From Castellaniella sp049671645 (lineage in GTDB: Bacteria > Pseudomonadota > Gammaproteobacteria > Burkholderiales > Burkholderiaceae_B): a DNA stretch of 64,000 nucleotides. Where the stretch lies: the NCBI RefSeq assembly GCF_049671645.1, contig NZ_JBATVG010000017.1, positions 1 through 64,000 of the forward strand. The letters are read 5' to 3'. The position numbers and the translations under genes were made by a program. Below the pieces are notes generated by a model. That model worked only from the letters and a program-made list of their open reading frames with translations. It made no database searches and had not been told where the DNA came from. Shown piece by piece: positions 17,823 to 26,000 of this stretch (position 1 is the first letter of the stretch; each line of letters starts with the position of its first letter).

Positions 17823-18063
17823 CTCTGAATTTTCCTCAACTAATCACCATGTGTAGATACGTTTTGTCTCTCTCATAGGGGTATCTCTTGAGAGAATGTT
17901 TGACACCACCGCCTTGCGCGGAGCGTGTGTGTATATAAATGTGTATATCGCTCAATGCATATATGTCATTGACAAATAAGGCATTCAGGAGAAATTCCCA
18001 TGTCCTTATAGAAAGGCAGTGTGTATATATTTGTGTGCTCTTTTGTAACGGGGAAAGTAGCGC
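17823..18063. other. AT-rich intergenic region between silent flagellin and recombinase
   Basis: This 241-base gap is far richer in A and T than its surroundings. It holds alternating GT/TA tracts, with GTGTGTATATA near 17926 and again near 18020, and an inverted pair GAGCG/CGCTC (17921-17925 and 17949-17953) around the first tract. TTGACA at 17969-17974 could be a -35 box for the recombinase but its -10 is weak. No sigma-28 consensus points toward the left flagellin gene. The tracts could be recombinase arm sites or just promoter DNA. Confidence 0.5.
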
Positions 18064-19326
18064 ATGACTCAGAATCTCCTATCGGTACGGGCAATCGACT
18101 CGGCCAAAGCAGCGATCAAGCCTTATCAGCTTCGGGACGGCGGCAGCCTGTTTCTATCGGTGCAACCTAGTGGAAGTAAGCTTTGGCGTTACCGCTACCG
18201 CCTGAGTGGCAAGGCCCAGGTGTATGCCATCGGCAGGTATCCCGACATTACTCTGGCTGAAGCACGCCGCGAGCGAGACCGTGTGCGAGATCTGGTGCGG
18301 CAAGGCATTCACCCCCTGTGGAGGCAAGGCTTGGAGCAGGATGTCGGTGGGTCGCCCGTTCCGCCGTCATTCGAATCGGTTACGCGAGCCTGGCTGGTCG
18401 CCAATCCGCAATGGAGCCCAAGCTATTCCCGTCAGATACGACGGTATTTTGAAAGAGACATTCTTCCCGCCGTGGGAGGCGAGGCGGTCGCCGACCTCAC
18501 ACCCACGGACATCCGCGCACTCATTGAGTCTATCGCGGAGCGAGGCGCTCGCTGCGCTGCGCTACTCGCGCAGCAATGGATATCACAGGTTTTCTCCTAT
18601 GCCATTGTGCAAGGGCTGCGCGAGGACAATCCGGCCAGCCTGCTCAAAGGCCTTGTCAGGCGGCCAACTGTCCGCCACCATCCGCCGCTGAGCTGGTCCG
18701 ATATTCCGGAATTCTTTCAGCGTCTGGATGGCTGGAGTGGGTATTCCGATATCGCCATTGGCCTGCGCTTGTTGGCCCTGATGTTCGTACGGCCTTCCGA
18801 ACTGCGGCTGGCCCGTTGGTCGGAGTTCGATTTCGACAATGCGGTCTGGACCGTGCCCAAGGAGCGCATGAAGATGCGCAGGCCACATATGGTGCCACTC
18901 TCTAGGCAAACCTTGGCGCTACTTAGTTCTCTGCGTACAGTGTCTAATAGTCCCATGCTGTTTCCCAACCACCGGGACGCAGGCCGTGAGCTTGCCGCGA
19001 GCAGCTTCAATCATGCCATCGAGCGACTTGGGTACGGTGGACGGTTTTCCGCACATGGATTCAGAGCGACCGCTACGACTTTGCTGGGCTTGCTTGGCTA
19101 TCCGGATAAGCTGGTCGATTTGCAGCTTGCCCACCGCAGGCGAGATACGTCTCGCGCGCCCTACGACCACGCTCGGTTCGTCGGCTCTCGCATGCTGCTT
19201 ATGCAGGACTGGGCCGATATTTTAGGGGCCTTGGCCGATGGGAAGCGTTATGCCCAGCTCTCCCAGACATTCGGCCCTTTGTCTGAGCGCAGGACCAGGA
19301 TTCTGAGCGTAATCGAGCGGGAGTGA
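18064..19326 (+). CDS. Tyrosine recombinase, P4-integrase type
   Basis: This 420-residue protein has a DUF4102-type arm-binding domain (about residues 1-90; KPYQLRDGGSLFLSVQPSGS), a core-binding domain (about 100-200) and a catalytic domain. The active-site set is complete: Arg243 in FVRPSELRL, Lys270 in MKMRRPH, His331 and Arg334 in AHGFRATATT, His357 in LAHRR and Tyr367 in APYDHARF. P4-type integrases usually insert islands at tRNA genes, but here no tRNA, attachment repeat or other phage gene is next to it. Instead it sits alone between two inverted flagellin genes. It may be a flagellin-linked invertase or the remnant of an island. Confidence 0.9.
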   Translation: MTQNLLSVRAIDSAKAAIKPYQLRDGGSLFLSVQPSGSKLWRYRYRLSGKAQVYAIGRYPDITLAEARRERDRVRDLVRQGIHPLWRQGLEQDVGGSPVPPSFESVTRAWLVANPQWSPSYSRQIRRYFERDILPAVGGEAVADLTPTDIRALIESIAERGARCAALLAQQWISQVFSYAIVQGLREDNPASLLKGLVRRPTVRHHPPLSWSDIPEFFQRLDGWSGYSDIAIGLRLLALMFVRPSELRLARWSEFDFDNAVWTVPKERMKMRRPHMVPLSRQTLALLSSLRTVSNSPMLFPNHRDAGRELAASSFNHAIERLGYGGRFSAHGFRATATTLLGLLGYPDKLVDLQLAHRRRDTSRAPYDHARFVGSRMLLMQDWADILGALADGKRYAQLSQTFGPLSERRTRILSVIERE

Positions 19327-19357
19327 AGCTTTAGTCAAAAAAACATCCGGACAGCCC

Positions 19358-19384
19358 TAAAGTTCCCCGCCCCCTCTCCGTTAA
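19358..19384 (+). promoter_or_regulatory. Sigma-28 (FliA) type flagellin promoter
   Basis: The -35 box TAAAGTTC (19358-19365) and the -10 box TCCGTTAA (19377-19384) are separated by exactly 11 bases. This closely matches the flagellar consensus TAAAGTTT-N11-GCCGATAA, with six of eight -10 positions agreeing. It lies about 80 bases before the ATG of flagellin copy 2, the usual arrangement for late flagellar genes. Confidence 0.75.
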
Positions 19385-19464
19385 TGGGACAGAACAGGAG
19401 GTCACTCAGTTTGTCATCCTGGGCAACAAGGGCGGATCTCCGCCGAACAACTTAGGAGTCTCTC

Positions 19465-20295
19465 ATGGCTGTTATCAACACCAACTACCTCGCTCTGGTC
19501 TCTCAGAACAATCTGAACAAGTCCCAGTCCTCCCTGGGTACTGCCATCCAACGCCTGTCCTCCGGCCTGCGCATCAACAGCGCCAAGGATGACGCCGCTG
19601 GCCAAGCCATCGCCAACCGCATGACCGCCCAGATCCGTGGCATGACCCAGGCTGCTCGCAATGCCAACGACGGCATCTCGCTGGCCCAGACCGCTGAAGG
19701 CAACCTGAACGAAATCAATAACAACTTGCAACGTATTCGTGAGTTGGCTACCCAGGCTGCCAACGACGTGAACGGTTCAACCGACCGTACCTCGATCCAG
19801 AACGAAATCAATGCTCGTCTGGATGAAATCGACCGCGTGGCCAAGGGCGCCAAGTTCAACGGGACCTCGCTGCTGTCCGGCGTGGCGACGATCAACCTGC
19901 AAATCGGCTCCAATACGGACTCCACGGACTCGATCCAGATCAAGACGACCGATGCGACGCTGTCCGGCCTCAGCCTGACCAAGGGTTCCGCTGGTACCAC
20001 GGTCAGCGGTTTCGCTGCTGCCCAAGCGACGATCAAGGCGATGGACGATGCCCTGGTCAAGGTCGACAACGCTCGCAGCGATCTGGGTGTCTACCAGAAC
20101 CGTCTGGAATCCACGGTTTCCAACCTGAACAACACCATCACCAACCTGTCGGCTTCGCGTTCGCGCATCGAAGACGCCGACTATGCGGTGGAAGTGTCCA
20201 ACATGACGCGTGCCCAGATCCTGCAACAGGCTGGTACCGCTGTGCTGGCTCAGGCCAACCAGGTCCCGCAAACCATGCTGTCCCTGCTGCGTTAA
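19465..20295 (+). CDS. fliC: Flagellin, copy 2 (expressed form)
   Basis: This 276-residue flagellin has complete D0/D1 ends: MAVINTNYLALVSQNNLNKS at the start and the coiled C-terminus ending PQTMLSLLR. The central variable region is short, so surface domains D2/D3 are nearly absent, unlike copy 1, which is about 115 residues longer. AGGAG lies six bases before the ATG and a sigma-28 promoter precedes it, so this is the active copy as read. It is exported by the flagellar type III system and forms the filament. Ser and Thr residues in the centre are plausible O-glycosylation sites for the neighbouring transferases. Confidence 0.93.
   Translation: MAVINTNYLALVSQNNLNKSQSSLGTAIQRLSSGLRINSAKDDAAGQAIANRMTAQIRGMTQAARNANDGISLAQTAEGNLNEINNNLQRIRELATQAANDVNGSTDRTSIQNEINARLDEIDRVAKGAKFNGTSLLSGVATINLQIGSNTDSTDSIQIKTTDATLSGLSLTKGSAGTTVSGFAAAQATIKAMDDALVKVDNARSDLGVYQNRLESTVSNLNNTITNLSASRSRIEDADYAVEVSNMTRAQILQQAGTAVLAQANQVPQTMLSLLR
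19591..19613. repeat. Right copy of the 23-base identical inverted core
   Basis: This is the reverse complement of 17674-17696. Recombination between the two cores would invert the recombinase segment and swap the flagellin promoters, ribosome binding sites and first ~45 codons. Confidence 0.45.
20164..20295. repeat. Right arm of flagellin 3'-end inverted repeat
   Basis: Partner of 16617-16748; 129 of 132 bases match its reverse complement, and the mismatches are at 20235, 20241 and 20271. Confidence 0.9.
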
Positions 20296-20338
20296 TTCGC
20301 ACGGTGGGTTGGGGCGGCTCGGCCGCCCCGGCATGTGG

Positions 20339-20368
20339 AAGCCACTGGCGCAAGCCGGTGGCTTTTTT
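20339..20368 (+). terminator. Rho-independent terminator after flagellin copy 2
   Basis: An 11-bp stem (20339-20349 with 20354-20364, one wobble pair) closes a GCAA tetraloop and is followed by six T residues. A second GC-only inverted repeat (GGGGCGGC/GCCGCCCC, 20311-20329) lies between the stop codon and this stem. The hairpin should uncouple the abundant flagellin transcript from the glycosyltransferase gene that starts 14 bases later. Confidence 0.85.
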
Positions 20369-20381
20369 CTTGAGGCTGATG

Positions 20382-21443
20382 ATGAAAACCCAAACCGTTG
20401 CTCTGGTGATGATCGTCAAGAATGGCGCGGCGACCTTGGCTCGCTGCCTGTCCAGCGTGCAGGGCCATGTCGACGACGTCATCGTGCTGGATACGGGCTC
20501 TGCGGACGACACGGTGGCCATCGCGCGGCGCTTCGGCGCCCGAGTGCATCATTTCGAGTGGATCGACGATTTTTCCGCTGCCCGAAATGCGGCGCTGGCT
20601 TATTCCGATGCGGATTGGAATTTGATCCTGGATGCCGACAACTGGCTGGAATCCGGCCATGAGGCGTTGCGCTCCCTGGGCACTGCGCCGTTCATGGGCC
20701 AGATCGCTATCGTCAATCGCTTCATGCAGGGCGATGAGGTTCGGGAATCGACGGAATGGGTACCGCGCCTTTTGCCTAGGGGCATCCGCTATGCCGGCAG
20801 GATCCACGAACAGCCTGTCAACGATCAGGGACTGAGTAGAAGGCGGCTGGACATCCGGCTGGGCCATGATGGCTACATGCCGGCAGGGCTGGAGGCCAAG
20901 AAGGGCCGGAATGAGGCATTGCTGCGCCTGGCTTTGTCAGAGTCTCCTCAGGATCCTTATCTGCTGTTCCAGTTGGGCAAGGAGCTGTCCATCTATGAGC
21001 GCCACGGCGAGGCTGTCGGTTATTTTCTGCAGGCCGTCGAGCGTTCGACAAACGACTTGGCCTACCGGCACGACCTGATCATGCGAACCCTGTACTCTCT
21101 GAAGCAGGCGGGCCAATTGGAAAGCGCCATCCTGCTGGCGGAAAGCGAATTTCCCTGTTGGCAGGATTCCCCGGACTACTTCTTCTGCGTGGCGGATATC
21201 TTTCTGGATTGGGCGGTACGGCACCCGGATCAGGCCGAGTCCCAGTTTCTGCCGATGGTGGAATCCAGTTGGCTGAAGTGTCTGGAGATCGGCGATCGGC
21301 CGGACTTGTCGGATTCTGTTGCCGGCCGGGGCAGCTATCTGGCGGCACAGAATCTGGCCGTCTTGTACGAGAACACGGGCAGGCCGGATGAGGCGGAAGC
21401 GTTCAGGCGCGAGGCGGCGGCGATGAGGAAAAGAGGGGCGTAA
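20382..21443 (+). CDS. Family 2 glycosyltransferase with TPR-like tail, flagellin-linked
   Basis: Residues about 1-190 are a SunS-like GT2 domain: VALVMIVKNGAATLARCLSS, then VIVLDTGSADDTVAIA and the acidic motif LILDADNWL. Residues about 195-350 form helical repeats (DPYLLFQLGKELSIYERHGE, NLAVLYENTGRPDEAEAF) typical of TPRs. This two-part design is common in enzymes that glycosylate proteins. The ATG at 20382 has GAGG six bases upstream; the ATG at 20379 is too close. Its position right after an active flagellin gene supports a role in flagellin O-glycosylation. It lies after a terminator, so it needs read-through or its own promoter. Confidence 0.82.
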   Translation: MKTQTVALVMIVKNGAATLARCLSSVQGHVDDVIVLDTGSADDTVAIARRFGARVHHFEWIDDFSAARNAALAYSDADWNLILDADNWLESGHEALRSLGTAPFMGQIAIVNRFMQGDEVRESTEWVPRLLPRGIRYAGRIHEQPVNDQGLSRRRLDIRLGHDGYMPAGLEAKKGRNEALLRLALSESPQDPYLLFQLGKELSIYERHGEAVGYFLQAVERSTNDLAYRHDLIMRTLYSLKQAGQLESAILLAESEFPCWQDSPDYFFCVADIFLDWAVRHPDQAESQFLPMVESSWLKCLEIGDRPDLSDSVAGRGSYLAAQNLAVLYENTGRPDEAEAFRREAAAMRKRGA

Positions 21444-21915
21444 CCTTTCTGCGCTGTTAATGCGGGTCCAGAAAGACCTCGCTCAGCGAGGTGGCGTCCA
21501 GGATGTTGGGAGATCAGTTTTTCAATTGTGGGGTGCTGCGCTGCGCCATGTGTTGCCGCCAGATGGTCAGGCTGCGGTTCAGTTCTGCGTGCGCGAGCTG
21601 TTGGCGCACGGCCTGAATCAGAGTGCGCAACAAACCGTGCCATTGCCCAATATCCAGGCTGTGCCTGTGAGTCCCGGCGGTTTTGACCTGCTTTGGCTTT
21701 GGGGGAAAAGCCTTTTTATTCAATGATGTTACGGTTTAATTGTGTAAATCTATATGGTATTACAGACAAAAATAGAAAGATGAATTGGCCGCAGCCCGGT
21801 TTATCGCGGCGCAGCAAAAGCGCACACTGTTTCCAACAGGGCAGGACATGAATCCCTCAGCGGAAAACCCGCGTAGTCCTGCTTTTGCACACACTTAAAC
21901 GTGAAGGAAACCATC
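21444..21915. other. Long gap without a confident gene
   Basis: This 472-base stretch is AT-rich from about 21720 onward. It holds a possible small leftward reading frame (listed separately), and an 8-bp inverted repeat around ACCTCGCT/AGCGAGGT near 21476-21492 that would form a tight hairpin followed, on the minus strand, by CTTTCT. The last 150 bases presumably contain the promoter of the DUF4148 gene, but no clear boxes were found. Confidence 0.5.
21514..21723 (-). CDS. Possible small basic protein of unknown function
   Basis: The frame starts at a TTG and encodes 69 residues, Lys/Gln/His-rich with a helical centre (GLLRTLIQAVRQQLAHAEL). Codon choice looks natural for this genome and a hairpin with a short T run follows its stop. 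Against it, there is no clear ribosome binding site and the start is weak. I recognise no family. It may be a relic. Confidence 0.3.
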   Translation of the reverse strand: MNKKAFPPKPKQVKTAGTHRHSLDIGQWHGLLRTLIQAVRQQLAHAELNRSLTIWRQHMAQRSTPQLKN

Positions 21916-22230
21916 ATGAAAGTCACTACCGCCGCCTCCATCGCCATCCTGTCCCTGGGTCTTGCCTCTGTCGGCATCGCGCAAGCCGATGAAGCCAACT
22001 ATCCGGAAATCGTGACGCCCAGCACCCAGACCCGTGCGGAAGTCGTCCAGGCGTTGCGCGTGGCGCAGTCCCAGGGGCTGGTCACTGTGAGTGAGCAGGC
22101 CGATTATCCCCAGCTGCAATCCGAAGGCCCGGCCCTGACCCGCGCCCAGGTGCTGAACGAGCTGAAGGAAGCCAAGAGCGCCGGTCTGCTGACTATCGGG
22201 GAAAGCGGACAGTATCCCCAGATGCTGTAA
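21916..22230 (+). CDS. DUF4148 exported protein
   Basis: This 104-residue protein starts with a clear signal peptide (hydrophobic ASIAILSLGLASVGIAQA with an AQA-type cleavage site), so the mature form is about 80 residues and periplasmic. Two similar segments follow, TRAEVVQALRVAQSQGLVTV and TRAQVLNELKEAKSAGLLTI, each ending near a YPQ motif; this duplicated pattern is typical of DUF4148, a small family abundant in Burkholderiales with no known function. ATG 21916 follows GAAGGAAA. A strong terminator follows. Confidence 0.85.
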   Translation: MKVTTAASIAILSLGLASVGIAQADEANYPEIVTPSTQTRAEVVQALRVAQSQGLVTVSEQADYPQLQSEGPALTRAQVLNELKEAKSAGLLTIGESGQYPQML

Positions 22231-22245
22231 TCACTGCTTCGAGCT

Positions 22246-22284
22246 GGAAAAGCCCGCCGCGCATGATGCGCAGCGGGCTTTTCC
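22246..22284 (+). terminator. Strong hairpin terminator after the DUF4148 gene
   Basis: A perfect 12-base stem (22246-22257 with 22273-22284) encloses a nested GCGCAT/ATGCGC hairpin. The outer stem contains the A and T runs, so it can work on both strands. Confidence 0.8.
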
Positions 22285-22402
22285 GTCTGTGTTTGCAAGC
22301 GCGATTTCCAGCTCTGGCTTTGCGCTCAAGTCTTGTCAGTCTGACGCTTTCATCTATCCGCGGTTTTACGGTCCGGAGGAGGGCGTTCGCTTTCTGTGGC
22401 GC

Positions 22403-22663
22403 TTACCGCCAGCCGCGCCTGCCATGCCAGCCGCGGTGGTAACCTCCGTGCCCCCAGCCCCGCGACCGATAGCCGAAGTAAAAGCTGGGCGGTGCGACAT
22501 ACACGGGCGGCGCGACGTAGACGGACGGCCCGGCGTAGACGACCCCGCCGCCATCGCCGTAGTAGGCGGGCGCGGGTTCGTAGACGGCGCATCCGCCCAG
22601 AGCGGATACGGCAACCAGCAGGACCGCGAACCGGCTGGCGCGATGTGCGATGGATGTTTTCAT
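22403..22663 (-). CDS. Small Gly/Tyr-rich lipoprotein
   Basis: This 86-residue protein begins MKTSIAHRASRFAVLLVAVS and has a lipobox ending in GGC, so Cys would be acylated and the protein anchored in a membrane. The mature part is rich in Tyr, Val, Pro and Gly (VYVAPPVYVAPPSFYFGY) and ends in a His/Arg/Gly-rich tail. Similar short lipoproteins are common in betaproteobacteria and have no assigned role. The start at 22663 was chosen because it puts the signal peptide at the N-terminus; no strong ribosome binding site is visible. Confidence 0.7.
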   Translation of the reverse strand: MKTSIAHRASRFAVLLVAVSALGGCAVYEPAPAYYGDGGGVVYAGPSVYVAPPVYVAPPSFYFGYRSRGWGHGGYHRGWHGRRGWR

Positions 22664-22819
22664 GGCTGGAATTATGGTCGCAATATTCGCGCCCCGGCGC
22701 GGGATATTGCCGCCGGTTACACAGCTCCAGAGGTTCTCCATCCTTGGGCGGCTTTCATCAAGAATTGACACACTCTTTGCAGGTGGAGTGTGGCGGCAAC
22801 CCGACGTGTCGCGGGCAAT

Positions 22820-22898
<79 letters not shown>

Positions 22899-23064
22899 TC
22901 CGTTGGCGACGGGCACCGATGGCCGGTCGCCGGGAAAGCGGGAATTATCGCATAAGACGCCTTTGTGACGGCGGCGGGTGATGGTAATCTGCCTGCATCG
23001 CCGCCAGTCCCGGGCGCCCCGCGCCGGGCCTGGCGCAAGCAGAACAATAGAACAGGGCCGCCCC

Positions 23065-26000
23065 ATGCATCCGATCCTTTCCCGTACTCTGCTGGCAGGC
23101 TTGGCCCTGGGCTGGGTCGTCTCGGCGTCCGCCGCGCAAGTCGTGCGTTTCACGCCCCAGGGGGCGATGGCCCGGATCATGCAGGCGCAGGTGGATTTCG
23201 ATGCGCCGGCCATCGCGTTGGGCGATGATCTGGCGGCGGATCCTTATCGGATCCAGTGCGACTCGGATGCGGCGAAGGGCTCGGGTCGCTGGGTGGATCC
23301 GCAGCATTGGGTCTATTCCTTCGAAAAGCCGCTGACGGGCGCCGTATCCTGCCAGGCGGATCCGAATCCTGATTTCAGGGATTTGCAGGGCCGGCCGCTG
23401 GACGTCGGCAAGACCTATGCCTTCACCACGGGCGGGCCGCGTGCGCAGCTGTCGTACCCCTGGGGAGGTCAGATCGCGGAAGATCAGGTCTTCGTGTTGC
23501 GCTTCAATGTTGCGACGGATCCGCAGTCGATCCTGGACCACGCGCATTGCGAGGTCCAGGGGCTGGGGGAATCCGTGCCGGTGCGCATCATCACCGGCGA
23601 TCAGCGCGACCAGATCCTGCATGCCATCGGCTGGAATCGGGACAGCGCCCAGCGCCTGGACAATGCCCGTCTGCTGCAGTGCAAGCGCCTGCTGCCGTCT
23701 TCGGCCCAGGTGCGGCTGGTGGTGGGGCCTGGGGTGAAATCTGCCGATCTGCCCGGCCAGCCGGGAATGGTGGGCCGGGCGGTGCTGGCGCAGGATTTCA
23801 AGGTCCGCGATCCCTTCCGGGCGACGATGAACTGCACCCGCGTCAATGCTCAGGCGCCATGTTCGCCGCTGTTCCCGATCGGATTGACGTTTTCCAGTCC
23901 GGTGCCGCGCGCCTTGGCCAGCCAGGTCGTGCTGGAAACCCCCGACGGGCCGACGCAGGTGGCAGCGGATGACGGCGGGGCGGCGCATGACGCGCTCTCC
24001 AGCCTGACGTTCGGCGCGCCTTTCCCGGAGCGCTCCACGTTGCGGCTGGTGCTGCCCAAAGATTTGCGCGATGACGCGGGGCGGCCTTTGGCCAATGCCT
24101 CGCGTTTTCCGCTGGACGTGCCCATCGACGCCTTGCCGCCGCTGGTGAAATTCGCCTCCGGACCGTTCGGAATCGTGGAGCGCTTCGCTGATGGGCCGCC
24201 CGCCCAGGGCCTGCCGGCCATGGTGCCTCTGGCGCTGCGGCGGGTCGGGCCGCAATTGCGCACCCGGGACATGATGATCTCCGCCGGGCGGGTGGATGAT
24301 CACGTGACGACCGACGATGTGCAGGCCCTGCAGTGGATGGCGAAGGTCCAGCGGCTGCAGGAAGGGCAGATGACGGCGGGCCAGTTCGCCGACGTGCTGG
24401 CATCGCGCCCTGCGCGCGATGCGGTTCGGGGTGAACCTCTGATCGACGTGCGCTCGCGATCCGTGTTCGGTCCGCAGGATACGGCCCGCGCGCTGACGCT
24501 GCCGGGGCTGCAGGATGCCGAGGGCAAAGATATCGAAGTGATCGGGGTGCCGGTGGCGGCGCCGGGCCTGCATGTGCTGGAAGCCGCGTCCCCCCGGCTG
24601 GGAACGGCATTGCTGACTGAAAAGGGCAAGCCGGGGGGCACCATGTATGTGCGCTCGGCCGTGTTGGTGACGAATCTGGCGGTGCATGTCAAAACCGGCC
24701 GCGATGATGCCCTGGTCTGGGTCACGACGCTGGATGGCGGGGAACCGGTGCCCGGCGCCCAGGTGGCGATCCTGGGCTGCGATGGGACGCGCATCCGCCA
24801 GGGCAAGACTGATGATCACGGGCTCTGGCATTCGCTGGGGGCGGTGCCGGCCGACGCCTATTGCGATGGCACGGCGCAATCGGGCGTCTTCGTGACGGCG
24901 CGGATTGCCGCCGATCATCCGGCAGCGCACGGCCAGGCGGATTTTTCCTTTGCCTGGTCCAGCTGGGACCAGGGCATCGAGCCCTGGCGCTTCGATGTGC
25001 CCGTCAGCCAGTCGCCGGTGCCGGACCAGGTGGCCCATGCGGTGCTGGACCGCTCCCTGTTGCGAGCCGGGGAAACCGTGTCGATGAAGCTGTTCCTGCG
25101 CGATCTGACGCGTGACGGGGTGCGCAACCCGCCGACCGGCTGCCTGGCGGCGGGCAAGCCCGAGTGTCTGCCGCAGACGGTGGACATCGTGCACGAGGGC
25201 TCGGGCGATACCGCCAAGCTGCCGCTTGCATGGAAACTGAGCCCCAGCGGTGGACTGTATGCCGTGCTGGATTATGCGATTCCCCGCACGGCGCGCCTGG
25301 GGCAGTACGCCATTCAGCTGGCGCCGCCGGAGGCGGCCTCCAGCCGGGACGATGATTGGGCGCCCGCGCTCTTTGCCGGGAGTTTCCGTGTCGAGGCTTT
25401 CAAACTGCCCTTGCTGACGGGGTCGCTGAAGATCGCGGCTCAGGCCGCCTCGGCGGATGCCGCGCCGGGTGGAGAGGCGCCTGCGCCCGCAGGCGCCTTG
25501 ATCGCCCCTGCCGCGATTCAGGCCGATCTGCAATTGAACTGGCAGTCCGGCGGCCCGGCCCGGGATCTGGACGCCTCCTTGTCGGCGGTGGCGCAGCCGC
25601 TGGTCCCCGGCTTCGACGCTTATCCGGATTTCAGCTTCGGGGTGCCGGACAGTTTGCGGGACCAGGCGGACCAGGCCTCGTCCGATACGCTGCGCCGTCT
25701 GATCCTGGACAAGCGCCCGCTGCGCCTGGACGCGCGGGGCGGGGCGCGGGTCGATCTGAAGGACCTGCCTGCGATCGAGAGCCCGCAGTCCTGGCTGTTC
25801 GAGGCCTCGTTTGCCGATCCCAATGGGGAAATCCAGACGATTGCACAGACGGCGCAGGTGTGGCCGTCCGCCGTCGTGGTGGGCCTGCAGACCGGCCGCT
25901 GGATGTCGCGCAATGACAAATCGACGATCAAGCTGCTGGCCGTGGATCCCCAGGGGCGCCCACAGGCGGGCGTGCCGGTGCGGCTGGACGGCCGGGTCCG

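Noticed and set aside
18000..18011. AGGAG followed by ATG and a stop after three codons, before the recombinase gene
   Set aside because: It could be a leader peptide or a truncated gene start, but three codons give no testable signal.
17860..19470. TCTCTCAT near both ends of the recombinase segment as attachment-site repeats
   Set aside because: Only eight bases match, in direct orientation, which is near chance and overlaps the flagellin ribosome site region.
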